Assembly: GCF_009725165.1 (NCBI RefSeq)
Contig: NZ_WNZW01000003.1
Coordinates: 186,001 to 250,000 of the forward strand
Length of the DNA: 64,000 nucleotides
Reading direction: 5' to 3'
Origin: Paenibacillus woosongensis
Lineage (GTDB): Bacteria > Bacillota > Bacilli > Paenibacillales > Paenibacillaceae
Position numbers and translations under genes: made by a program. The notes beneath the pieces were generated by a model. It did not search any database, was not told the origin of the DNA, and was given only the letters and a program-made list of their open reading frames with translations. Within the stretch, counting starts at the first letter, position 1; each line of letters starts with the position of its first letter. Shown here piece by piece: positions 33,820 to 41,475 of this stretch.

Positions 33820-33950
33820 CCGGAAGAATTTGCGCCAAGAACAAATTCTTCCGGCATAAAATGACCGGACGAATTTGCGCCAAGAACAAATTCGTCCGGT
33901 ATTAAATAACCGGTAAAGTTTGCGCCAAAGGTAAACTCTTCTTGCAAACC
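33796..33950 (+). repeat. three 45-bp hairpin repeats plus a decayed fourth
   Basis: Units at 33796-33840, 33841-33885 and 33886-33930 each start with ACAAATTC(T/G)TCCGG and end with GCGCCAAG-type sequence; a degenerate fourth begins at 33931. In the permease frame each unit reads 'TNSSGIK-stop-P(E/D)EFAP', so the 3' end of the permease gene including its stop codon has been duplicated. Unit 1 forms a perfect 13-bp stem (33797-33809 with 33820-33832). Neighbouring units can also pair perfectly (33820-33832 with 33842-33854; 33865-33877 with 33887-33899). Confidence 0.9.
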
Positions 33951-33970
33951 TCAAGAAAGGAGGGAATCGC

Positions 33971-34954
33971 ATGCCCTATCGGGTCGTTCTCATCGGAGCT
34001 GGCATCATCTCGCGCAACCACTTAAACGCGATCCGGCAAATGAATGAACTGAGCGCGGCAGCTGTCGCTGACATCGACGAGGAGCGAGGCAGAACGGTCA
34101 GCGGTGAATATGGCATTGCTTATTACAGCGATTATAAAGAGATGATTCGTAAAGAAAAGCCGGACATTGCCATTATTGCACTGCCTCATTTTTTGCATGA
34201 GGAATGTGCAATATGGTGCGCGGCCCAGGGCTGTCATCTGCTTCTGGAGAAGCCGATGGCCCTTAATGTGAAGCAATGCGATGCAATCCTGGGAGCGGCA
34301 AGGGCTTCGGGCGTCAAGCTCATGGTCGGTCATACGCAGCATTACTGGCCGGCCAACCTGCTGGCCAAGGCGTTTATTGAGAGCGGTGAGCTTGGCAAGC
34401 TTCTCGCAATTCAAGATACCCGCCATTTGTATTATTTCAGTGAGCACCGCCCAGCTTGGTTTCTGGATAAAGACAAAGCAGGCGGCGGGATTCTCATGAA
34501 TCTGGGCGCTCATTCCATCGACAAGATCCAGTGGCTGACAGGAAGCCGGATTAAGACGGTGAAGGCGGCTTTGTCTTACGAAGGAGCGAGGGGCAATGTG
34601 GAGGGAAGCGGCTGTATTTTTCTAGAAACATCAAACGGAGTATCTGCCGTGATCGTACAATCCGGTTACGCTGGCGTAGCCAGAGATGAGACGGAGCTGA
34701 TTTTCACACAAGGGATGATCAGGCTCGTTTCTGCCAAGGGGTTGTGGGTGAGCCGGGACGGTCGGTATGAGGAGGTTAAGCCTCCATGCAGCACTGACCC
34801 GTTCGTATTGCAATTCGAAGATTTGCTGCAGGCGATCAGGCAGGATGCAGAGCCGGGCAGCACGGGAGAATACGCCAGATCGGTCATCGCAGCCTTGGAA
34901 GCGGTGTACCGCTCGGATGAGACAGGAGTGGAACAAACCCTTGATACAGAGTGA
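33971..34954 (+). CDS. Gfo/Idh/MocA family oxidoreductase
   Basis: A 327-residue NAD(P)-dependent sugar dehydrogenase-like protein. Rossmann start 'RVVLIGAGIISRNHL' binds the nucleotide; 'LLEKPMAL' contains the conserved EKP lysine; 'GGILMNLGAHSIDKIQWL' carries the Gly-Asp/His-like active-site segment (here H and D are present). It likely oxidises or epimerises a sugar from the imported oligosaccharide. ATG 33971 follows AAAGGAGGG. It overlaps the next gene by 14 bases. Confidence 0.9.
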   Translation: MPYRVVLIGAGIISRNHLNAIRQMNELSAAAVADIDEERGRTVSGEYGIAYYSDYKEMIRKEKPDIAIIALPHFLHEECAIWCAAQGCHLLLEKPMALNVKQCDAILGAARASGVKLMVGHTQHYWPANLLAKAFIESGELGKLLAIQDTRHLYYFSEHRPAWFLDKDKAGGGILMNLGAHSIDKIQWLTGSRIKTVKAALSYEGARGNVEGSGCIFLETSNGVSAVIVQSGYAGVARDETELIFTQGMIRLVSAKGLWVSRDGRYEEVKPPCSTDPFVLQFEDLLQAIRQDAEPGSTGEYARSVIAALEAVYRSDETGVEQTLDTE

Positions 34955-35762
34955 CGGCGATAAACAGAGCTCCATTCGGTTCAGCATCTGCACGACCGGA
35001 TTAAAAACGATGACGATCGAACAGATCGCTGTCAAAGCCAGAGGCATAGGGCTGCAAGGCGTGGAAATCTGGCGCGGACATATCGAAGACTACCTGAATC
35101 GGGGCGGTACGCTAGGCCAGCTGCGGGTTTTGCTGGATTCAACCCAGCTGCAAGTCCCCTGTATCAGTGAATACAGCTATTTTACGAAGGGGAGGGAAGC
35201 ATATCAAGCCGAGCTGGCAAGTCTTCAGTATTCGGCGGAATGGGCCAGAGCGCTCCACTGTCCACGGATTCGTGTATTTGCGGGACATGTATCCTCTGGA
35301 AAGGCGGCACACGATCACTGGCGCATGGCCGCACAAGGTTTGCAGGAGGCGCGTCAAATTTGCAGTGTGCAAGGTGTTTCCCTCGCGGTCGAAATTCACA
35401 ATAATACACTGGCCGACACGACCGACGGCTTGAACAGGCTGCTGGAACCCCATGAATATGAAATTGAACTTATCTATGACGGTTTCAATCTCTGCGTGGA
35501 CCGGCTTGATCCGCTCCCTGTGCTGGAGCATTTCTATCCGCTGGTCAGCCATGTGCATTTTAAAGATTATCACTGGAACCATGAGGATTGGAGCAAAAGC
35601 ATAGCCGTACCTGTTCTGCAGGGGGATGCGAATCATGCGGCGATTCTGGGCAGGCTGATTGCCTTGGGGTATCAAGGCTTCATCTCTTTCGAGTATTTTG
35701 GCAGCCAGGCTTTGGAATTGACGAAGCAGTCGCTGGCGGAGTTAACCGAATATATGCATTAG
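34941..35762 (+). CDS. sugar phosphate isomerase/epimerase-like TIM barrel
   Basis: A 273-residue protein of the xylose-isomerase-like TIM barrel superfamily. Metal-binding residues are suggested by 'VEIHNNT' (Glu), 'IYDGFNLC' (Asp), 'VSHVHFKDYHW' (His) and 'ISFEYFG' (Glu), in the order expected for this fold. It probably isomerises or epimerises the sugar produced by the oxidoreductase gene it overlaps. The start is TTG 34941, with GGAG about 12 bases upstream; no in-frame ATG is nearer. Confidence 0.86.
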   Translation: MIQSDGDKQSSIRFSICTTGLKTMTIEQIAVKARGIGLQGVEIWRGHIEDYLNRGGTLGQLRVLLDSTQLQVPCISEYSYFTKGREAYQAELASLQYSAEWARALHCPRIRVFAGHVSSGKAAHDHWRMAAQGLQEARQICSVQGVSLAVEIHNNTLADTTDGLNRLLEPHEYEIELIYDGFNLCVDRLDPLPVLEHFYPLVSHVHFKDYHWNHEDWSKSIAVPVLQGDANHAAILGRLIALGYQGFISFEYFGSQALELTKQSLAELTEYMH

Positions 35763-35807
35763 CAGTCCTGAATTAAGGCGTATGATCCTATTTCGGGGGT
35801 GGCGAAC

Positions 35808-37142
35808 ATGTCGATGAACATGAAGGTTGCAGTCATCGGTCCGCATGACCTAGTCGATGCGGTGCTCCATATTGGATCTTTCTTTTCCGAGCTGTCCATG
35901 CTCCCCGCGCCTTACCGCCATGAACGGGAGACGCTTGAGATAATCGGGAAAATTCGGGATCAGGCGGATATATTGCTTTTTACGGGTCCGATCCCTTATC
36001 AGATTGCTTTGGCGGCATCGCCCGGTAAACCTATGGTTCACGTGTTTTATTCGGGAACGGCATTGTATAAGGTGCTGTTTGATTGCTACCGCCAGCATGT
36101 TCTGTCTTTCGATGAGCGGCTGCCAATCAGTGTGGATGTGCTGCAGCGAAATGAGGTGGAGGAGCCGCTCCGGGAAATTGGGCTGCCGATTCATGATATT
36201 TTTATCAAAACCTATGCATCGGGTATGGGCCATGAGGAATTCGTCGCTTTTCATTATGATTTGTGGAGAGCCGGGAAAGTTACGGTCACGGTAACCTGCG
36301 TAACCTCGGTTTATCATCGTCTGGTCGAGCTCGGCGTCCCTGCATTCCGGGTCGTACCGACGCAATCTGCGATTCGGGACGCCTTGAATTGCGCTCTGCT
36401 GGAGGGGAAGAGCCTTCGTTACAGCAGCACGCAAATCGCTGTTGGCATTATGAACATCGATAACTTTGAGCAGGTTGCCAAAGAGGCAGCCTCCGAATAC
36501 GACATCCAGCGCAAAAAAATTATCCTGCAGCAAATTCTCATTGATTTCGGGGAAGAAACCCAGTCCCTGATCAAATGGAGCGATTCGGATGAAGTGTCGT
36601 TTATTACCACACGAGGAATTATCGAGCAGGTGACGCGTAAATTCCAGGACGCTCCGCTGCTGCTGGAAGTTATGGAGCGGCTGCAATGGAATGCCAGTAT
36701 TGGCATTGGCATTGGCCGTACAGCCAACGAAGCGGAAGGCAAAGCACGCGAAGCGCTGCTCAAGGCCAAGACAGGCGGCGGAGGCAACTGTTTCCTGATT
36801 ATGCAGGACGGAATGGTTTACGGCCCGATGGGCTCGGAGCTGAAGCTGGAATATTCCGCGCGGAGCGAGAATCCCGAGCTGATTTCGTTAGCGAAGAAGG
36901 TAGGGCTTAGCGTTGGTACGATCAATAAGCTCATTTCTCTATGCCGGAGGCTCGGTACGTCGAGGATTACCGCCGCCCAGCTCGCGGAGGGATTTGGTAT
37001 TACGCTTCGCAGCGCGCGGCGGATCATGGCGGCCTTGGAGAAATATGAAATTGCGAGCATCGTAGGGGAAGAGCAGCCTGCCGGACGGGGCAGACCGCGG
37101 CAAATTTATTCTTTGAACCTAGAAGGAGTCGACTATGAGTAA
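35808..37142 (+). CDS. predicted regulator with GGDEF-like and wHTH domains
   Basis: A 444-residue protein whose family I cannot name. The first part (about 1-200) looks like a ligand-binding alpha/beta domain ('ADILLFTGPIPYQIALAA'). A middle segment ('YSSTQIAVGIMNIDNFEQVA' to 'IGIGIGRTANEAEGKAREALLKAK') resembles a degenerate nucleotide-cyclase/GTP cyclohydrolase III fold without a GGDEF motif. The C-terminus has a winged helix (about 365-435, 'ITAAQLAEGFGITLRSARRIMAALEKYEI'). It is probably the cluster's transcriptional regulator. ATG 35808 follows GGGGGTGG, and its end overlaps the amidohydrolase gene by eight bases. Confidence 0.72.
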   Translation: MSMNMKVAVIGPHDLVDAVLHIGSFFSELSMLPAPYRHERETLEIIGKIRDQADILLFTGPIPYQIALAASPGKPMVHVFYSGTALYKVLFDCYRQHVLSFDERLPISVDVLQRNEVEEPLREIGLPIHDIFIKTYASGMGHEEFVAFHYDLWRAGKVTVTVTCVTSVYHRLVELGVPAFRVVPTQSAIRDALNCALLEGKSLRYSSTQIAVGIMNIDNFEQVAKEAASEYDIQRKKIILQQILIDFGEETQSLIKWSDSDEVSFITTRGIIEQVTRKFQDAPLLLEVMERLQWNASIGIGIGRTANEAEGKAREALLKAKTGGGGNCFLIMQDGMVYGPMGSELKLEYSARSENPELISLAKKVGLSVGTINKLISLCRRLGTSRITAAQLAEGFGITLRSARRIMAALEKYEIASIVGEEQPAGRGRPRQIYSLNLEGVDYE

Positions 37143-38322
37143 AATGAACCTATTGCAAGTCGCCTTATCTCTGGAACAGGAAATTGTAGACGTTCGCCGC
37201 CATTTGCATCAATACCCCGAGCTGGGCTTCCAGGAGTTCATTACTTCGGCGTACGTGGCGGAGCATCTTGAGCGGCTTGGGCTTAAGGTGCAGCGCGGCG
37301 TTGCCGGTACCGGGGTCGTGGCGCTGCTTGAAACGGGCCGCCCCGGGCCATGCATCGCAGTACGGGCGGATATGGACGCCCTGCCCTTGCAGGAGCGGAC
37401 AGGGCTGCCTTATGCATCGCGGCATGAGGGTGCGATGCACGCCTGCGGCCATGACGGTCACATGGCCATGGCGCTAGGCGCGGCCCGGATGCTGACCGGA
37501 CTAAAGCGTGAGCTGATCGGGACGGTCAAGTTCATTTTTCAGCCGGCGGAGGAAATGCTGGGCGGAGCCCGGCACATGATCGATGCTGGGGTCCTGGACT
37601 CTCCGCGCGTGGACGGCATCATCGGCTTGCACTTGTGGCCGGACCTGCCGACAGGATGCTTCGGCTTAAAGGCGGGGACAATCATGGCCAGCATGGATCA
37701 TGTCGATATTACGATCCATGGCCGTTCCGGGCATGGGGCGGCGCCGCATCAGGGCGTCGACGCAATCATCGCCGCAGCTCACGTGCTCACGGCGCTGCAG
37801 GTGCTGATTAGCCGCGAGAGCGATCCGGCGGACGCCGTTGTTCTGAGCATGGGTTCAATTCACGGAGGCAGCATCCCCAACATTATTGCGGATGAGGTGG
37901 AGATTCGCGGCACAGTTCGTGCGGTGAATTCGGCTGCCCGCGAAAGGATGCGAATCCGCGTAACGGAACTTGCTCAGGCGGTTGCGGCGGGGATGAATGC
38001 CCGGGCTGACGTTCGCTATGAGTTCGGATATCCGCCCACCGTAAATGATGGCCGTTGGATCAGCTTCGCCGAAGAGGCGCTTCGCGAACTGTACGGTCAG
38101 GAAGCAATACATCGTCTTGCGTATGCGCAAATGACCAGCGAAGACATGGCGTATTACATGGAGCACATCCCTGGCGCGTTCCTGCTGATCGGCACAGGCG
38201 GGGCAGGCAAAGGCAGGTTCCCGCTGCATCATCCGGAGCTTGCCGTCGATGAGCAGTCACTGATCTATGGCGCAGCATATCTAGCGCAGTTTGTATGCAA
38301 CTATTTACGGGATAAGAACTAA
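37135..38322 (+). CDS. M20 family amidohydrolase
   Basis: A 395-residue zinc-dependent amidohydrolase of the M20D/IAA-amino acid hydrolase type. Family motifs: 'DVRRHLHQYPELGFQE', 'VRADMDALPLQE', metal-site 'MHACGHDGHMAM', 'FQPAEEMLGGARHMIDAG', and a dimerisation domain including 'IHGRSGHGAAPHQGVDA'. It cleaves N-acyl amino acids or similar amides. In this cluster it could remove an acyl or aminoacyl group from the imported sugar or release an amino acid for the serine dehydratase. ATG 37135 follows GAAGGAG. Confidence 0.93.
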   Translation: MSKMNLLQVALSLEQEIVDVRRHLHQYPELGFQEFITSAYVAEHLERLGLKVQRGVAGTGVVALLETGRPGPCIAVRADMDALPLQERTGLPYASRHEGAMHACGHDGHMAMALGAARMLTGLKRELIGTVKFIFQPAEEMLGGARHMIDAGVLDSPRVDGIIGLHLWPDLPTGCFGLKAGTIMASMDHVDITIHGRSGHGAAPHQGVDAIIAAAHVLTALQVLISRESDPADAVVLSMGSIHGGSIPNIIADEVEIRGTVRAVNSAARERMRIRVTELAQAVAAGMNARADVRYEFGYPPTVNDGRWISFAEEALRELYGQEAIHRLAYAQMTSEDMAYYMEHIPGAFLLIGTGGAGKGRFPLHHPELAVDEQSLIYGAAYLAQFVCNYLRDKN

Positions 38323-38353
38323 TACATCTTTGCTAGAAAGGGGGAGTATAATC

Positions 38354-39343
38354 ATGTTGGAGCATGCGGAACGAGTCAAGCAATCCCTGCAGGGAGGGCT
38401 GATCCCTGCCGTCCCGGTTCCGCGTTATGCGGACGGGAGGATTCACGACGAGGCTCAGGCCGCATACGCTTCTTATTTAGCTCGCCAGAAAATCGCCGGC
38501 GTAGCGGTATGGGCGCATACCGGGCGGGGACTGCATTTGCAGCCAGGGCAGCGGCGTGATATTTTACGGTTGTGGCGGTCGGTCCTAGGCCCCTCTCGAA
38601 TCGTCATTGCCGGGGCAGGAGCGCTGCCTGATCCTGCTTTAAGCATGGCAGACCGAATTGAGCGTTGGCGGATGGACAGTAAAAAGATGGCCGAGGAAGC
38701 GATCGCTGGTGGAGCGGATGCCCTGCTAGTATTTCCGCCCGTGCTTCTCCGCGAGCTGCCAGCTCATGAGCGGGAAGAGGCAGCGGGTGAATATCACCGC
38801 GATTTGGCTTGTCTCGGCATTCCGCTAGTCATCTTTTATTTGTATGAGGGAGCCGGTGGATGGTCGTATTCCCAGGATTTGCTGCGCAAGCTGCTGTCCC
38901 TGCCCCATGTGATCGGCATCAAAATCGCGACGCTGGACAGCATCATGACGATGCAGAACATCGCCCGGATCCTTGCCGAAGAGTTTCCAGGCCATATGCA
39001 TATCACGGGAGAAGACAGGATGTTCGGTTATGCCCTGATGCGCGGAGCACGGAGCGCGCTCGTTGGCCTTGGAGCTGCTTATCCGAATATTCAGGCGGAT
39101 CTGATTAAGGCATACCGCGTACAGGATTACGCCAGGTTCCTCGACTTATCGGAGCGTGTGGACGGATTCGCCGAGATGACCTTCACAGAGCCGATGGATA
39201 AGTACATTTTGAGAATGCTGCATTGCCTTGTCTTTGCCGGCGTTATTCCGCAGGAAGCGGCCCATGATGTGGCAGGATACGAAATGACAGAACAAGAGCT
39301 GGCTTCGATTCGCCATGGGATCGATAAGTACCGGTTGTATTAA
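38354..39343 (+). CDS. DapA/NAL-family aldolase, second copy
   Basis: A 329-residue TIM-barrel protein of the dihydrodipicolinate synthase family, different from the copy at 25714. The Schiff-base lysine lies in 'VIGIKIATLDSI', preceded by 'IPLVIFYLYEGAGG', where DapA has its Tyr-containing loop. It may split or dehydrate a 2-keto-3-deoxy sugar acid, or use an analogous substrate. ATG 38354 follows GGGGGAG. It is the last gene of the cluster; a strong terminator follows. Confidence 0.84.
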   Translation: MLEHAERVKQSLQGGLIPAVPVPRYADGRIHDEAQAAYASYLARQKIAGVAVWAHTGRGLHLQPGQRRDILRLWRSVLGPSRIVIAGAGALPDPALSMADRIERWRMDSKKMAEEAIAGGADALLVFPPVLLRELPAHEREEAAGEYHRDLACLGIPLVIFYLYEGAGGWSYSQDLLRKLLSLPHVIGIKIATLDSIMTMQNIARILAEEFPGHMHITGEDRMFGYALMRGARSALVGLGAAYPNIQADLIKAYRVQDYARFLDLSERVDGFAEMTFTEPMDKYILRMLHCLVFAGVIPQEAAHDVAGYEMTEQELASIRHGIDKYRLY

Positions 39344-39364
39344 TCTGAGAATGAATTCAACAAG

Positions 39365-39410
39365 AAAAAGGCTCTCCATATGGCCATCTAACCGGCTGGA
39401 GAGCCTTTTT
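39365..39410. terminator. bidirectional terminator closing the cluster
   Basis: AAAAAGGCTCTCCA (39366-39379) pairs with TGGAGAGCCTTTTT (39397-39410). With A-run and T-run on the two sides it works in both directions, ending the aldolase gene and the - strand DeoR gene. Confidence 0.92.
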
Positions 39411-39451
39411 GCGTATCATATTCCGAACAGAGATTGTCCGTAAGCGAAGCG

Positions 39452-40207
39452 TCAGAAAACGACTTCAATTTCCTTCTCCTTCAACATGTCCATCCACGCC
39501 GGCTCGGGTTCCCGGTCGGTGATGAGCGTGTCGATTTCATCGAATTCCATGAGCTTGACAAACGCCGTCTTATTGAATTTCGAATGGTCCGCAAGCAGCA
39601 GCACTTTGCTGGCTTGGCGCAGCATGGCCTTCTTCAGCTCGCATTCCGGCTCGTTGGAGTCCATGACTCCCTTGCCGAGGAATAGCGCTTTGCAGCTCAT
39701 GACCACTTTATCCACGTTGTATTTCTTTACGATCTCCTCTGCATTTGTGCCGACGAGGGACATCGACCTTGGACGCAATGTTCCCCCGGTGGAAATGATT
39801 TGAATCCCGCTGTTTAGAAATTCATGCAAAATATGAATCGAGCTTGTGATGACCGTTAAATTTTTGCGCTGATGCAGAAGCTTCATCAGTTCATACGAGG
39901 TAGAGCTGGGATCCATCATCAGGGTATCCCCGTCATGAATCAGGTCCAATGCTTTAGACGCGATTTGCTGCTTGATTTCTGAATTTGTGGCATTTCGGGT
40001 CGTAAAGGGCAGGTCTTCATTGGTATGGCTGTTTAATATTGCACCGCCATAGGTTCGAGTGACGATGCCTTCCTTCTCCAGCTTCTCCAGATCACGGCGG
40101 ATCGTTTCCTCCGTGACGTTGAATTTGTCGCTGAGCTCCGAGACGAGAACGCGTTTGTCCGCATGCACCATGCTGATCATCATTTGGCGCCGTTCAGCTG
40201 CTAGCAT
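39452..40207 (-). CDS. DeoR/GlpR family transcriptional repressor
   Basis: A 251-residue repressor. The N-terminal DeoR helix-turn-helix is at about 5-58 ('RRQMMISMVHADKRVLVSELSDKFNVTEETIRRDLEKLEKEG'). The C-terminal sugar-phosphate-binding domain contains 'DGDTLMMDPSSTSYELMKLL' and 'DKVVMSCKALF'. Members sense phosphorylated sugars. It is transcribed divergently from rhaD, so it probably controls rhaD and itself. The ATG at 40207 has AAGGAG upstream. Confidence 0.92.
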   Translation of the reverse strand: MLAAERRQMMISMVHADKRVLVSELSDKFNVTEETIRRDLEKLEKEGIVTRTYGGAILNSHTNEDLPFTTRNATNSEIKQQIASKALDLIHDGDTLMMDPSSTSYELMKLLHQRKNLTVITSSIHILHEFLNSGIQIISTGGTLRPRSMSLVGTNAEEIVKKYNVDKVVMSCKALFLGKGVMDSNEPECELKKAMLRQASKVLLLADHSKFNKTAFVKLMEFDEIDTLITDREPEPAWMDMLKEKEIEVVF

Positions 40208-40538
40208 AGAAACTCCTTTCTCCGTACCTTTATTAGCTCCTCATTATATGTTGAAAATACAGAAAAGTATAGATTTGTTACAAAAATGTTAACAAAAATA
40301 AATAAAAACAGATAAATCAACATTTAATTATGTTTGATTGTGTTGACTTAACAGATGACCACAGGTACGATGTAAGTAGAACAAAGAAATTTAGGATTTT
40401 CCTGGTGACGATGAAGTGAGGGGTCATGCTGGAGCCGGAATTCAAACCTATCCCATTCGGTGCAGTATATACGAACAGGAAATCCCTGCTTCAACGCTAA
40501 AGCACAACATTTAAGCCAAGAGAAAGGGAGAAACCGTG
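40208..40538. promoter_or_regulatory. divergent control region of deoR-type gene and rhaD
   Basis: A sigma-A promoter for rhaD is visible: TTGACT (40343-40348), 17 bases, TACGAT (40366-40371). A perfect inverted repeat TTTGTTA / TAACAAA (40275-40297) lies nearer the repressor gene, and a looser one, AAATCAACAT / ATGTTTGATT, at about 40313-40340 abuts the -35 box. Both are candidate DeoR operators. A leader of about 160 bases precedes rhaD; I see no gene in it. Confidence 0.6.
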
Positions 40539-41396
40539 ATGACAACTTTTAAGCAGCATCCATTATCCTGTACGCGTAAGCTGGAGATTCCATTTGTGAA
40601 GGAAATGGCGCAAATTACGCAGCATATGTGGAGGTTTGGCTGGGATGAGCGGAACGGCGGGAATATTAGCTGCATTCTGGACGAAGCCGAAGTGTCGCAG
40701 TATCTGGACATTAACCATGTGATCCGAACGATTAAGCCTGCTTTTCCCGTGCACGAACTGGCAGGCCGCTATTTTATCGTCACCGGCTCGGGCAAGTATT
40801 TCAAGAACGTCGTTGCCGACCCGGAAGCGAATCTAGGCATACTGCGCGTCTCGAAGAACGGAGAGCATTTGGAGCTGCTGTGGGGCTTGAAGGACGGCGC
40901 GGTACCGACGAGTGAACTGCCGTCCCATTTCATGAGTCATATCGAACGCTTGAAGGTTGACCCGAACCACCGCGTCGTCATTCACAACCATGCGACGAAC
41001 GTCATTGCTATGACTTTTATTCATGATTTGGACGAAAATAAATTGACGAAGACGCTCTGGGAAATGTGCACGGAATGCATCGTCGTTTTCCCGGATGGCA
41101 TTGCCGTAATCCCGTGGATGGTGCCGGGTTCCAGCGAGATCGGCAGAGCCACGGCGGAGAAAATGAAGGACCACCGCGCCGTGGTATGGCCCCACCATGG
41201 CATCTTCGGCACGGGCAGCTCCATTGACGAGGCCTTCGGGCTCATTGAAACGATTGAGAAGGCGGCGCAAATCTACATGCTCATTGTCAACCAGCCGATC
41301 AGGCAGCGGATCACCGACGGGGAGCTGGCCGAGCTGGCCCAGGCATTTGGCGTAACGCCGCGTGAAGGCATTCTGAACACCAAGTCACCGCTTTAG
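40539..41396 (+). CDS. rhaD: rhamnulose-1-phosphate aldolase
   Basis: A 285-residue class II aldolase that splits L-rhamnulose 1-phosphate into dihydroxyacetone phosphate and L-lactaldehyde. It follows E. coli RhaD closely: '[11 protein letters not shown]', '[13 protein letters not shown]', '[19 protein letters not shown]', zinc ligands in 'VIHNHATN' and 'VWPHHGIFG', and '[20 protein letters not shown]'. ATG 40539 follows AAAGGGAG at eight bases. Rhamnose isomerase and rhamnulokinase genes are absent here, so either they lie elsewhere or this aldolase serves another 6-deoxyketose phosphate. Confidence 0.95.
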   Translation: MTTFKQHPLSCTRKLEIPFVKEMAQITQHMWRFGWDERNGGNISCILDEAEVSQYLDINHVIRTIKPAFPVHELAGRYFIVTGSGKYFKNVVADPEANLGILRVSKNGEHLELLWGLKDGAVPTSELPSHFMSHIERLKVDPNHRVVIHNHATNVIAMTFIHDLDENKLTKTLWEMCTECIVVFPDGIAVIPWMVPGSSEIGRATAEKMKDHRAVVWPHHGIFGTGSSIDEAFGLIETIEKAAQIYMLIVNQPIRQRITDGELAELAQAFGVTPREGILNTKSPL

Positions 41397-41445
41397 CGGA
41401 CACTATCATAAACGCTTGCGATATATGTTCGTGCGGGCGTCATCC

Positions 41446-41475
41446 AGGAAGCGTTCACAGGACGCTTCTTTTGTT
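41446..41475. terminator. terminator between rhaD and the araC-type gene
   Basis: GAAGCGT (41448-41454) pairs with ACGCTTC (41462-41468), followed by TTTTG. It overlaps the end of the - strand regulator gene, so it most likely ends rhaD transcription. Confidence 0.5.

Noticed and set aside
33796..33950. CRISPR or attachment-site array
   Set aside because: Units are contiguous 45-bp copies of the gene end without spacers, and no integrase or cas gene is near.
33537..33972. - strand frames with 15-residue repeats over the 45-bp array
   Set aside because: They mirror the DNA repeat and overlap the permease gene; no convincing start signal.
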